Source: Vibrio algivorus
GTDB lineage: Bacteria > Pseudomonadota > Gammaproteobacteria > Enterobacterales > Vibrionaceae
NCBI RefSeq assembly: GCF_002218005.2
Contig: NZ_AP018678.1
Coordinates: 2,418,001 to 2,482,000 of the forward strand
Length of the DNA stretch: 64,000 nt
Reading direction: 5' to 3'
Each line of letters opens with the position of its first letter. The stretch's first letter is position 1. Both the position numbers and the translations under genes were made by a program. Positions 8,078 to 15,401 of this stretch are shown in pieces. Below the pieces are notes generated by a model, which saw nothing but the letters and a program-made list of their open reading frames with translations, was not told the origin of the DNA and did not search any database.

Positions 8078-8118
8078 CGTTGCATTATAACTATCAAAAC
8101 GAAGAGCTAAGACTAATT

Positions 8119-8415
8119 ATGTTCGAACAAAATCTGACTTCAGAACCATTCACAGTTACTACTGTTACATCACAAGACCAGATCACACAGAAGCCACTAC
8201 GTGACTCTGTAAAAGCATCTTTAAAGAACTACCTTGCTCAGTTAAATGGCCAAGACGTTAACGATCTTTACGAATTAGTATTAGCTGAAGTTGAACAACC
8301 AATGCTAGACATGGTTATGCAATACACTCGCGGTAACCAAACTCGCGCAGCGAACATGATGGGTATCAACCGTGGTACTCTTCGTAAGAAGCTTAAAAAA
8401 TACGGCATGAACTAA
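8119..8415 (+). CDS. fis: DNA-binding protein Fis
   Basis: Nucleoid-associated protein that bends DNA, activates rRNA promoters and aids site-specific recombination. The 98 residues from MFEQNLTSEPF equal the Fis length. An N-terminal beta-hairpin arm (about 11-26) precedes four helices, and the C-terminal helix-turn-helix NQTRAANMMGINRGTLRKKL is essentially invariant. An in-frame ATG at 8080 lies against the ERIC repeat and adds residues absent from the family, so I use 8119. It is the second gene of the dusB-fis operon and is followed by a strong terminator. Expression is expected to follow growth rate through the stringent-type promoter at 6827-6862. Confidence 0.98.
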   Translation: MFEQNLTSEPFTVTTVTSQDQITQKPLRDSVKASLKNYLAQLNGQDVNDLYELVLAEVEQPMLDMVMQYTRGNQTRAANMMGINRGTLRKKLKKYGMN

Positions 8416-8440
8416 GCATTACGCTTATTCAAACCTCTAA

Positions 8441-8469
8441 AAACCGCATTCATTGAGTGCGGTTTTTTT
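8441..8469 (+). terminator. Intrinsic terminator after fis
   Basis: Arms AAACCGCA (8441-8448) and TGCGGTTT (8458-8465), 9-base loop, T run through 8469, 25 bases after the fis stop. Confidence 0.85.
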
Positions 8470-8497
8470 GTATATCATTAAACCCACAATGAGCTTT

Positions 8498-8677
8498 CTA
8501 TTGTTTATTTAACGCTCTTTGTAATAACTCCTGCTGCGCGGCATACTTTTCTGCTTTTGATTGTCCATCGGTGGTAAGACTTTGTAATTGTGCTTGGTCT
8601 AAATCTTTCAGATAACTAAAATCCTGTTGGCTTTGCATACTTGCTACAACTGTTTTTAACTTTTCAAATAAACTCAT
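8498..8677 (-). CDS. Small hypothetical protein, 59 residues
   Basis: A short frame on the minus strand encoding MSLFEKLKTVVASMQSQQDF at the start and ending LLQRALNKQ. It is preceded by GGAAAAGGAAG a few bases before the ATG, a strong ribosome site. The protein is hydrophilic and Gln/Lys-rich, probably helical, with no signal peptide, membrane segment or cysteine. I do not recognise a family. It faces fis convergently, and the fis terminator lies beyond its stop. The MITE-like repeat begins 16 bases upstream of its start codon, so any native promoter has been displaced or is within the repeat. Translation is likely from the ribosome site; function is unknown. Confidence 0.6.
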   Translation of the reverse strand: MSLFEKLKTVVASMQSQQDFSYLKDLDQAQLQSLTTDGQSKAEKYAAQQELLQRALNKQ

Positions 8678-8692
8678 TCGGCTTCCTTTTCC

Positions 8693-8871
8693 TAGGGCCT
8701 GTTAATCTTTCGTGGTTAAATTTTGTTCGAGATAAAAGGGGCAGCGTTTGTTGGTCATTTGCACTGCGTTATCGGCTCCTCGTGTAGGCTAGCTACACCA
8801 CGGAGCCTCTGCCTTGCTCAAATACCCAATAATTCGCTGCAAAAATCATCACGAAAGTTCAACAGGCCCTA
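8693..8871. mobile_element. MITE-like element with ~22-bp terminal inverted repeats
   Basis: A 179-base element. The left end is TAGGGCCTGTTAATCTTTCG. The right end, read on the minus strand, is TAGGGCCTGTTGAACTTTCG. Both termini begin with TA, compatible with a TA target. It has no transposase and only a palindromic interior (GGCTCCTCGTGTAGGC / GCTACACCACGGAGCC at 8773-8807). The right end supplies the last codons and stop of the araC-type gene. Related single ends occur at 629-667 and 10741-10762. Confidence 0.65.
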
Positions 8872-9670
8872 AGGTTACGGTGATTTGTTGTCGATAAACT
8901 GCGGGGGTGAGTCCTGTATGCTTACGAAACATTTTAATAAACGCCGAAGCATCGCTGTAACCTAACTGATAAGCCACTTGATTTATTGGGGTTGGCTGTT
9001 TTAACAGTTGCAGGGCCGTGACTACCTTCAACCTCTGCCGCCATTCATTAAAACTCATCCGTAAATGCTTTTGAAAGCGCCGATGTAATGTGCGTTCAGT
9101 CGTAAAGGCTCGCTTGGCCCATTCAGACATTGAGCAATGGTTAGCGGGATTGGCTTCTAGTTCTGACAATATTGGTCGTAATAGTGGATCGGTGGTTGTC
9201 GGCAAAAAATCATCCACTTGGTGAGCATTAGCTAACCGTACAAGCAATACATCAGTTAAACACCTATCTTGGTGGTTTTCTATTTTATCCACTTTGCGTG
9301 AGACTAGATCATCAATAATCGCCAGCACTAAAGGTGGCAGGGCAATCATACAAGCCTGATTTGGCAAACGATGAGAATACGAAACATCAATGTTGATCGC
9401 GCAATATTCTATATCTTGTCGATTAAAGGCTCGGTGAGGGGTATGCGCTGGAGTCCAAATAGCAAAACCAGCAGGTGAGACCATTTTTCTTCCATTGACC
9501 TCCATCTCAAGTACACCTTGCTTGATCAAATGCACCTGCCCCCAATCATGCTGATGAGTCATGGTTTCTGTACCCCCAGCAATATGAAAGTAATGCACAA
9601 AAACTGAGCTTGGCAATTGTTCCACTAACTTAGGCATAAAGGTTGAGCTTGCTGTATTTTTGTTTTTCAC
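8849..9670 (-). CDS. AraC-family transcriptional regulator with cupin sensor domain
   Basis: About 273 residues from a GTG at 9670, which has GGAG eight bases before it. The frame stays open to 9754, and an ATG at 9637 is the other option. The N-terminal half is a cupin-like sensor (THQHDWGQVHLIKQGVLEM, then PAGFAIWTPAHTPHRA). The C-terminal half has two helix-turn-helices, with SEWAKRAFTTERTLHRRFQ and the hallmark INQVAYQLGYSDASAFIKMF-type second motif. It is transcribed divergently from the EamA exporter gene, so it likely controls that gene. The last residues LGPVELS and the stop are encoded by the MITE-like repeat end. The ligand is unknown; regulators of this type next to EamA exporters are common. 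Confidence 0.85.
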   Translation of the reverse strand: MKNKNTASSTFMPKLVEQLPSSVFVHYFHIAGGTETMTHQHDWGQVHLIKQGVLEMEVNGRKMVSPAGFAIWTPAHTPHRAFNRQDIEYCAINIDVSYSHRLPNQACMIALPPLVLAIIDDLVSRKVDKIENHQDRCLTDVLLVRLANAHQVDDFLPTTTDPLLRPILSELEANPANHCSMSEWAKRAFTTERTLHRRFQKHLRMSFNEWRQRLKVVTALQLLKQPTPINQVAYQLGYSDASAFIKMFRKHTGLTPAVYRQQITVTLGPVELS

Positions 9671-9769
9671 TTTATTCACTCCGACATCAACTTGTCTGAA
9701 CCTACCAACTCTCTGTCCGATCGAACCTATTGGCTCTCCAACTTTTCGTGCCACACTCTAGCTCAAAGG

Positions 9770-9781
9770 TAAAACGTTTTA
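9770..9781. promoter_or_regulatory. MalI-type operator in the araC/eamA gap
   Basis: Perfect palindrome TAAAACGTTTTA. The extended 16-mer at 9768-9783 is the exact reverse complement of the site at 13768-13783 and matches the E. coli MalI operator GATAAAACGTTTTATC. It lies 45 bases before the EamA start. Confidence 0.65.
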
Positions 9782-9826
9782 TCAACACACTAAAGAGCAA
9801 GTAGATAACACTCTCCACGAGGAAGA

Positions 9827-10762
9827 ATGATGACCGTATTTAACCGTAGATTATTTATTCAGTGCTTATTTCCCATTGTTGCCGTCGCAATTTGGGCGAC
9901 CAATGCCGTAGTAAGCAAAATGGCAACAGCAACCATTGAGCCCGGGGCCATTGCTTTTTATCGTTGGTTTGTTGCCTTACTCGTACTCAGCCCTTTCTGT
10001 TTACTCTCGGTTATAAAGCAATGGGCCGTGATTAAACACCACTTAATCAAACTCACCGTACTCGCTTCCTTGGGTATGGTACTCAACCAAAGTTTGGCGT
10101 ATTACGCGGCCTACACCACCAGCGCTACCAACATTGCGATATTTCTATCTCTGATGCCGTTGATTGGCCTTTTCCTTGCCGTGCCGCTGCTCGGTTCTCA
10201 GTTACGTAAAACCACCTTAATCGGTGCCGTGATCTCTTTTTTAGGTTTGTTGTATATGCTGACCGAAGGAAACCCTTTGCAATTAATGGAGCAAGGCTTA
10301 AAACAAGGCGATATGTTGATGCTTGCTTCTACTTGTGCCTATGCCTTGTATTCGGTGTTACTGAATAAATGGAAGCTGCCTTTAACCACTTGGTGCGCTG
10401 TCTATTGTCAGGTGCTGCTTGGAGCTTTATTACAACTCCCATTACTATTTTCAAGTCAGCATTGGGGCATTGAAAATAACGCTTGGCCAATGGTTGGTTT
10501 TGCTGCTCTTGCCGCCTCGATTATTGCCCCTTGGTGTTGGTTAAAAGGCGTGGCTTTCATTGGCGCAGAACGAGCGACTTTATTTATGAATTTAGTGCCG
10601 ATTTTTACCGCTAGCATCAGCGTGCTGCTACTTGGTGTGCACCCTACTCAGTTTCATTTAATTGGCGGCGGCTTGGTCTTTATCGGTTTAACGTTGGTTC
10701 AATATAAACCGAAGCCTAAACCTCAACTTTCCTCTAATTTGGGGTCCATTGATCTTTCGTGA
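9827..10762 (+). CDS. EamA/DMT-family transporter
   Basis: A 311-residue inner-membrane protein with ten predicted helices arranged as two EamA repeats (about residues 15-145 and 160-292). Examples are VAIWATNAVVSKMA in helix 1, LGMVLNQSLAYYAAY, and ASIIAPWCWLKGVAFIGAER in repeat two. The family exports metabolites or amino acids; the substrate cannot be read from sequence. AGGA lies 3 bases before ATG 9827 and 6 bases before ATG 9830, so the second may be the true start. It is divergent from the araC-type gene, with a MalI-type operator between them. The C-terminal LGSIDLS and the stop come from a MITE-like repeat end. It is a clear paralogue of the gene at 30205-31098, sharing GMVLNQSL, SIIAPWCW/SVIAPWCW and FMNL. 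Confidence 0.88.
   Translation: MMTVFNRRLFIQCLFPIVAVAIWATNAVVSKMATATIEPGAIAFYRWFVALLVLSPFCLLSVIKQWAVIKHHLIKLTVLASLGMVLNQSLAYYAAYTTSATNIAIFLSLMPLIGLFLAVPLLGSQLRKTTLIGAVISFLGLLYMLTEGNPLQLMEQGLKQGDMLMLASTCAYALYSVLLNKWKLPLTTWCAVYCQVLLGALLQLPLLFSSQHWGIENNAWPMVGFAALAASIIAPWCWLKGVAFIGAERATLFMNLVPIFTASISVLLLGVHPTQFHLIGGGLVFIGLTLVQYKPKPKPQLSSNLGSIDLS
10741..10762 (+). repeat. Terminal fragment of the MITE-like repeat
   Basis: GGGGTCCATTGATCTTTCGTGA differs at only a few positions from the end of the 8693-8871 element. It forms the 3' end of the EamA coding region, and its TGA is the stop codon. No second end is seen to the right. Confidence 0.5.
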
Positions 10763-10768
10763 GAAGGT

Positions 10769-10798
10769 AGCCCTAGATAACTCCTCTAGGGCTTTTTC
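10769..10798. terminator. Terminator between eamA-type gene and malY
   Basis: Arms AGCCCTAG (10769-10776) and CTAGGGCT (10786-10793), then a T-rich tract on the plus strand. It is well placed for the plus-strand gene and immediately precedes the end of malY, so it may serve both strands. Confidence 0.75.
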
Positions 10799-10799
10799 T

Positions 10800-11975
10800 T
10801 TATTGATGCTGTAGAGTTTTAATTGCCGCAATTAAAGCCTTTAAGCCCGTTGCCACTTTACTGCGTGGACAACCGACATTCAGGCGCACATATCCTTCAC
10901 CTTCTTTGCCATAAGTATCCCCTCGCATAATCGCGACCTTATGCTCTTCAATCAAAAGGCGTTGCAACTCATCCATATCAATATTAAGTGGCTTTAAATC
11001 AATCCAAGCCAAGTAAGTACCTTGAGGAACTTGATAGTTTAGTTGCGGGAATTCATGACCTAATTGCTCAGCGACATAACTCAGATTGCTATATAAGTAC
11101 TCTTTTAACGCCTCTAACCATGGTTCACCTTGTTGATAAGCAGCAATATGAGCAATCACCCCTAAAATTGAAGGTGATGACAAACCATGCGCAGCTTTTA
11201 ATTGAGTAAGGTAGGCATCACGATGCTCTTGATTGGGGATAAATGCATAAGCCCCCGTTAATGCGGGAATATTGAACGATTTAGATCCAGAGCTAACCAA
11301 CGCCCATTGTTGATCTTTTGCTACTGCCGACCACGGAATATAAGGTTCAAACGCCATATCCATGTGGATATCATCGGAAATTACTTTGACATCATACTTC
11401 TGACAAATTTCAGCCATACGTTGCAACTCATCTTGAGTCCACACACGACCCGTTGGATTTTGTGGGCTACAAAGCAATAAGATTTTACATTGTGGGAGCG
11501 CAGCTTGAGCTTCAAAGTGCGACCAATCAATCTCATAACTGGTCTCAGTTTTCATTAAAGGACTAGTAAGCATTTGTCGATAATTAGCAGACAACATATT
11601 GCCAAAGGCGTCGTAAGCCGGAGTGTGTACTAACACACCATCACCCGGTTTACTCCAAAGCTGAACTAATTGAGAAATAATGTAGATCACCGAAGGGCCA
11701 TACACTAAATCTTGCGATGAAAGCTTGGCATCATAACGCTTGGCAAACCAACGGGTCACCGCACCTTTAAATTCATCATGATTCCAACGACTATAACCTA
11801 AAACACCGTGTTCCATACGCAGCTTTATTGCCTCTAGAACACAAGGCGCAGTTTCAAAATCCATATCGGAAATAGTAAATGGTAATAAATCCGCTTGGCC
11901 AAAACGATCTTGAACATAGTCCCATTGAGTACAAAAAGTGCCGTGGCGATCTACCACACGAGAAAAATCAAACAT
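10800..11975 (-). CDS. malY: MalY-type PLP-dependent C-S lyase (cystathionine beta-lyase)
   Basis: Cytoplasmic pyridoxal-phosphate enzyme of the class I/II aminotransferase fold. E. coli MalY has cystathionine beta-lyase activity and also binds and inhibits the activator MalT. The 391 residues (E. coli 390) align from the first residue: MFDFSRVVDRHGTFCTQWDY, then LPFTISDMDF, YGPSVIY, LCSPQNPTGRVW, and the PLP lysine in SGSKSFNIPALTGAY. It starts at an ATG preceded by GAGGT. It is the second gene of the malX-malY unit (68-base gap) and is presumably repressed by MalI. Whether this copy interacts with a MalT cannot be seen here. Confidence 0.93.
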   Translation of the reverse strand: MFDFSRVVDRHGTFCTQWDYVQDRFGQADLLPFTISDMDFETAPCVLEAIKLRMEHGVLGYSRWNHDEFKGAVTRWFAKRYDAKLSSQDLVYGPSVIYIISQLVQLWSKPGDGVLVHTPAYDAFGNMLSANYRQMLTSPLMKTETSYEIDWSHFEAQAALPQCKILLLCSPQNPTGRVWTQDELQRMAEICQKYDVKVISDDIHMDMAFEPYIPWSAVAKDQQWALVSSGSKSFNIPALTGAYAFIPNQEHRDAYLTQLKAAHGLSSPSILGVIAHIAAYQQGEPWLEALKEYLYSNLSYVAEQLGHEFPQLNYQVPQGTYLAWIDLKPLNIDMDELQRLLIEEHKVAIMRGDTYGKEGEGYVRLNVGCPRSKVATGLKALIAAIKTLQHQ

Positions 11976-12043
11976 ACTTACCTCATCCCGAATAGCAATA
12001 AAGGGTAGAGAACGTCCCTACCCTTATCTCTCAATCAACAACC

Positions 12044-13624
12044 TTAAGCAGGCGAGTTCATGAGTGTTTGCATCTCATTCTTAACCATATGTACTTGTGG
12101 GCCGATCACCACTTGTAAATTATGGTCATCCAACTTCACGACGCCTAATGCGCCATTAGCTTTAAGAACCGCATCATTGACTAACGACATATCTTCAACC
12201 GACATACGCAGACGAGTGATACAGTTATCAAGAGAAGTGATATTTTTCGCACCACCTAAGGCATCTAAAATAATGTCACCTTTGTAACCTAACTTACTTT
12301 CTTTCACTTCAGCTGCAAACGTTAATTCATCATTGCTCTCAGCTTCACGACCTGGCGTTTTCAAGTTGAAACGAGTGATCGCGAAACGGAACACACCGTA
12401 GTACACCGCAAACCAAACTGCTGCCACAAGTGGAACTAAGTACCATTCTGTTTTAGTACCTTGCAGCACACCAAAGATTAAGAAATCGATAATGTTGCCA
12501 TCAGTATTACCAATCGTCACACCCAATAATCCCATCACCATAAAGCCAAGGCCAGTTAGGATTGCGTGCACAAAGTACAACGCTGGAGCAACGAACAAGA
12601 ATAAGAATTCAAGCGGCTCGGTAATACCACCAACAACACAAGCAACCACACCGGATAATAATAATGCTTTAACTTTGCCGCGGTTTTCAGGACGAGCACA
12701 GTGATACATAGCAAGAGCGGCCCCTGGTAGGCCACCAAGGAACGTTGGCATTTTACCTTGTGATAAGAAAGCCGTTGCATGTGGATCAAAGTTAGTCACA
12801 TCAGAACAAGATAGCTGAGCATAGAAAATATTTAATGCGCCACTTACCTCTGCGCCACATACCGGTAAAGTCCCCCCCGCCTCAGTAAAACGAATTAACG
12901 CGACAAGAATATGATGTAGACCGAATGGCAATAGCATACGCTCGCCAGTACCAAACAAGAATGGACCGAATGGACCTGCGTGAGAAATCAGTGAACCAAT
13001 ACCATTAATGCCCATAGCAAAGTACGGCCAAACTACAGGTACGATAAGACCAACGACACCTAGCACGACGGCTGTAACAATCGGTACGAAACGCGCACCA
13101 CCGAAGAAGGCTAATGAATCTGGCATTTTGTAGGTATAAAAACGAGCGTGTAATTTCGCGACAATAATACCGACAATCACCGCACCTAAAATACCGGTAT
13201 CAATCGATTGAATACCAATGATCGACTTCACACCATACGCAGTCTCTAGCTCCGCATTACCAATCACACCCGCAACAGTTAAATAGAAATTTACCGATAG
13301 ATTCATGGCAGCAAAGCCAACGAAACCTGCAAACGCGGCAACACCTTTTTCCTCACGAGCTAAACCTAATGGGATCGCTATCGCAAACATCACAGGTAAA
13401 TAAATAAATGCGACCAAACCAATCTTGGTCATCCACATAAAGATCAGTTGAAGGATAAAATTATCAAGAAAAGGTAGGCTTTCCTTCACGGCAGAACTCG
13501 ATAATGAACTACCAACCCCTAATAGGATCCCTGAAAAAGCAAGCAGTGCCACAGGTAACATGAAAGTCTTTCCTAAGCTTTGGAAAAACTCCCACATAGT
13601 GGTTTTTTTCTTTGTATTGGACAT
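12044..13624 (-). CDS. malX: PTS EIICB permease of the maltose/glucose type
   Basis: A 526-residue sugar-specific EIICB of the phosphotransferase system, which imports and phosphorylates a glucose-like sugar across the inner membrane. The EIIC domain (about 1-400) has some ten membrane helices, with the conserved FGTGERMLLPFGLHH and GGITEPLEFLFLF. The EIIB domain (about 440-526) carries the phospho-accepting cysteine in ITSLDNCITRLRMSVED. There is no EIIA domain, so it needs a separate EIIA-Glc (Crr). The start has GGAGTG upstream. Length and domain order match E. coli MalX (530). It is transcribed divergently from malI across two MalI-type operators. The natural substrate is unproven even in E. 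coli. Confidence 0.92.
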   Translation of the reverse strand: MSNTKKKTTMWEFFQSLGKTFMLPVALLAFSGILLGVGSSLSSSAVKESLPFLDNFILQLIFMWMTKIGLVAFIYLPVMFAIAIPLGLAREEKGVAAFAGFVGFAAMNLSVNFYLTVAGVIGNAELETAYGVKSIIGIQSIDTGILGAVIVGIIVAKLHARFYTYKMPDSLAFFGGARFVPIVTAVVLGVVGLIVPVVWPYFAMGINGIGSLISHAGPFGPFLFGTGERMLLPFGLHHILVALIRFTEAGGTLPVCGAEVSGALNIFYAQLSCSDVTNFDPHATAFLSQGKMPTFLGGLPGAALAMYHCARPENRGKVKALLLSGVVACVVGGITEPLEFLFLFVAPALYFVHAILTGLGFMVMGLLGVTIGNTDGNIIDFLIFGVLQGTKTEWYLVPLVAAVWFAVYYGVFRFAITRFNLKTPGREAESNDELTFAAEVKESKLGYKGDIILDALGGAKNITSLDNCITRLRMSVEDMSLVNDAVLKANGALGVVKLDDHNLQVVIGPQVHMVKNEMQTLMNSPA

Positions 13625-13679
13625 AGTTTGTCACTCCAAATCATCACATATAGGTTAGTTAACCTGATAAAAAGACTGC

Positions 13680-13691
13680 TAAAACGTTTTA
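13680..13691. promoter_or_regulatory. MalI operator, malX-proximal
   Basis: Perfect palindrome TAAAACGTTTTA, 56 bases upstream of the malX start, with the family-typical flank ATC on one side. It is exactly 90 bases from its partner at 13770. Confidence 0.8.
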
Positions 13692-13769
13692 TCAATTTGG
13701 TTATAAAAAATGCTGACTCAATAAAATGAACATTCTCGTCAGCATTGCTTTTAAATTAGAAATGAAGGA

Positions 13770-13781
13770 TAAAACGTTTTA
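13770..13781. promoter_or_regulatory. MalI operator, malI-proximal
   Basis: Second TAAAACGTTTTA, embedded in GATAAAACGTTTTACC, 116 bases upstream of malI. With the site at 13680 it brackets the divergent promoters, as in E. coli malI-malX. TGTGATCGCGATAAA near 13845 resembles half of a CRP site. Confidence 0.8.
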
Positions 13782-13896
13782 CCTATATATTTTGCAAACT
13801 TGATCACGGTTATTTCCAACCAAAACAAGCATTGTTTGATTTTGTGATCGCGATAAAAGAATCTATCTCTAATACACTTTTATTCATTGGCGGACC

Positions 13897-14919
13897 ATGA
13901 GCACACCAAAACCGAAAATCACCGATGTGGCAAAGCATGCTGGCGTCTCTGTCTCTACCGTATCATTAGCATTAAGCGGTAAAGGACGAATTTCTGAAGC
14001 AACTATCATCAAAGTAAATCAAGCCATCGAAACCCTTGGCTATGTACGTAATACCGCTGCCGCTAACTTGCGCTCTCATACTTCTAATTTAATTGGCTTA
14101 GTACTTAAAGACATTACCGACCCTTTTTATATGGGCATCACAGCCGGATTAAGTGAACAATTAGAAAAACAAGGCTACATGTTATTTCTTGCCCAATCTG
14201 GCGATGACAAAACCAAGCAATTAAACTGTCTACAATCCATGATCCAACAAGGTGTCGCTGGACTTATTTTTTGCCCGGTACGAGAAGGTGCTCAAGCCAG
14301 TTTCGAATTAATTAAACACGCTAATATTCCTGCTATTAGTATCGCTAGAGCAGATATCAACGTAAACATTGATTACATAGGTCCTGACAATACTCATGCT
14401 GCCACCTTAGCGACAAAACACCTCATTGAACAAGGTCATCGTCATATCGCCTACCTAGGAGGAACTGGAGATTCATTAACTCGTGCAGAACGTATTGGTG
14501 GTTATTGTTCCACTCTAATGCAATATGGTTTGCCGTTTAAAAATGAATGGATTGTTGAATGCGGTAAAACACAGCAACAAGCCGCAGATGCTGCTCATGC
14601 TCTTCTCAATAAACACCCCAAAATAACCGCCATATTATGTCACCGCTCTGCCACAGCTATTGGTGCTATATATGGTGCACAAGCTGCCGGAAAAACCATA
14701 GGTAAAGATAATTATATTGGTCAAGAAGTGGCTATATTAGGTTTTGATGATGCCGCCGAAGCCGAACTCACTACACCATCACTTAGCTTTGTTGATACCT
14801 CAACGCACTACATTGGCCAACAAGCGGGATTACAGATCATAAGAAAAATGCAGCAACCGAATTTACCACCACAACGGATCATTGTTCCTCCCAAAATGAT
14901 TCTGCGAGACTCCGCTTAA
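13897..14919 (+). CDS. malI: LacI-family repressor MalI
   Basis: A 340-residue LacI/GalR repressor. The N-terminal helix-turn-helix and hinge (residues about 7-60, ITDVAKHAGVSVSTVSLAL, SGKGRIS) is followed by the periplasmic-binding-like sensor and dimerisation domain. SLTRAERIGGYCSTLMQYGL is nearly the E. coli MalI sequence. It represses malX-malY and probably itself through the 12-bp palindromes at 13680 and 13770. A third identical palindrome at 9770 suggests it also acts on the araC/eamA pair. The inducer is not known. The neighbourhood malY-malX-(operators)-malI is the canonical module. Confidence 0.92.
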   Translation: MSTPKPKITDVAKHAGVSVSTVSLALSGKGRISEATIIKVNQAIETLGYVRNTAAANLRSHTSNLIGLVLKDITDPFYMGITAGLSEQLEKQGYMLFLAQSGDDKTKQLNCLQSMIQQGVAGLIFCPVREGAQASFELIKHANIPAISIARADINVNIDYIGPDNTHAATLATKHLIEQGHRHIAYLGGTGDSLTRAERIGGYCSTLMQYGLPFKNEWIVECGKTQQQAADAAHALLNKHPKITAILCHRSATAIGAIYGAQAAGKTIGKDNYIGQEVAILGFDDAAEAELTTPSLSFVDTSTHYIGQQAGLQIIRKMQQPNLPPQRIIVPPKMILRDSA

Positions 14920-14976
14920 CAACCCCACCACAACAGGTTATGATTTAACCACTTAGCAATGATTCAAGGATGAAAC

Positions 14977-15180
14977 ATGAAAAGTTCTATTCGTTACCCT
15001 CTCATATTACTAGCAACAGCAACATTACTTGGCTGTGCCCACCAAGATAAGCAAGAGTTCAAAGAAGACGCTCGTGAAGCTGCTCAAGCGACCAAAGAGG
15101 CTGGTAAAACTATTGGTCATGCTACCCGTGACGCAGCCAAAGAAACCGGTCACTTTTTCCGAGACATATTCAAAGACTAA
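14977..15180 (+). CDS. Small lipoprotein, 67 residues
   Basis: A signal peptide with lipobox LLGC (cysteine at residue 20) precedes a short, very charged mature part. It carries imperfect 11-residue repeats of the type EAAQATKEAGKTIGHATRDA that should form an amphipathic helix, ending FFRDIFKD. It starts at ATG 14977 with AAGGATG just upstream. It is predicted to be a membrane-anchored periplasmic lipoprotein; I cannot name a family or function. It lies downstream of malI in the same direction (57-base gap) and might be co-transcribed. The weak hairpin at 15204-15233 could end the transcript. Confidence 0.8.
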   Translation: MKSSIRYPLILLATATLLGCAHQDKQEFKEDAREAAQATKEAGKTIGHATRDAAKETGHFFRDIFKD

Positions 15181-15203
15181 GTTTTTGATTTTTATTGACA
15201 TAT

Positions 15204-15233
15204 AAAAAAGCCAAACGATTGCGCGAGCTTTTT
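15204..15233 (+). terminator. Weak candidate terminator before purH
   Basis: Arms AAAAAAGC (15204-15211) and GCTTTTT (15227-15233). The stem is A/T-rich apart from one G-C and one C-G pair, so it is weak. Confidence 0.35.
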
Positions 15234-15353
15234 GGTTTGAAGTTAGTTAGAATGTGCGCCAACAAATCTTGGAGTTTTGTGTTCGATTAGCCACCATTCT
15301 CAAACAATTAAGATTTTTACCAAAGTATGCTGGTACTGACTCTAGTTTCACTT

Positions 15354-15369
15354 TGGCAAACATCTTTGT
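15354..15369. promoter_or_regulatory. PurR-like box upstream of purH
   Basis: TGGCAAACATCTTTGT keeps the GCAAAC half and the outer GT of the PurR consensus ACGCAAACGTTTGCGT, about 10 of 16 positions. It lies 33 bases before the purH start. purHD is a PurR target in gammaproteobacteria, which raises the prior. The match itself is only moderate. Confidence 0.3.
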
Positions 15370-15401
15370 TTTAACTCCGTGATTTAAGGAATATGGAAGC
15401 C

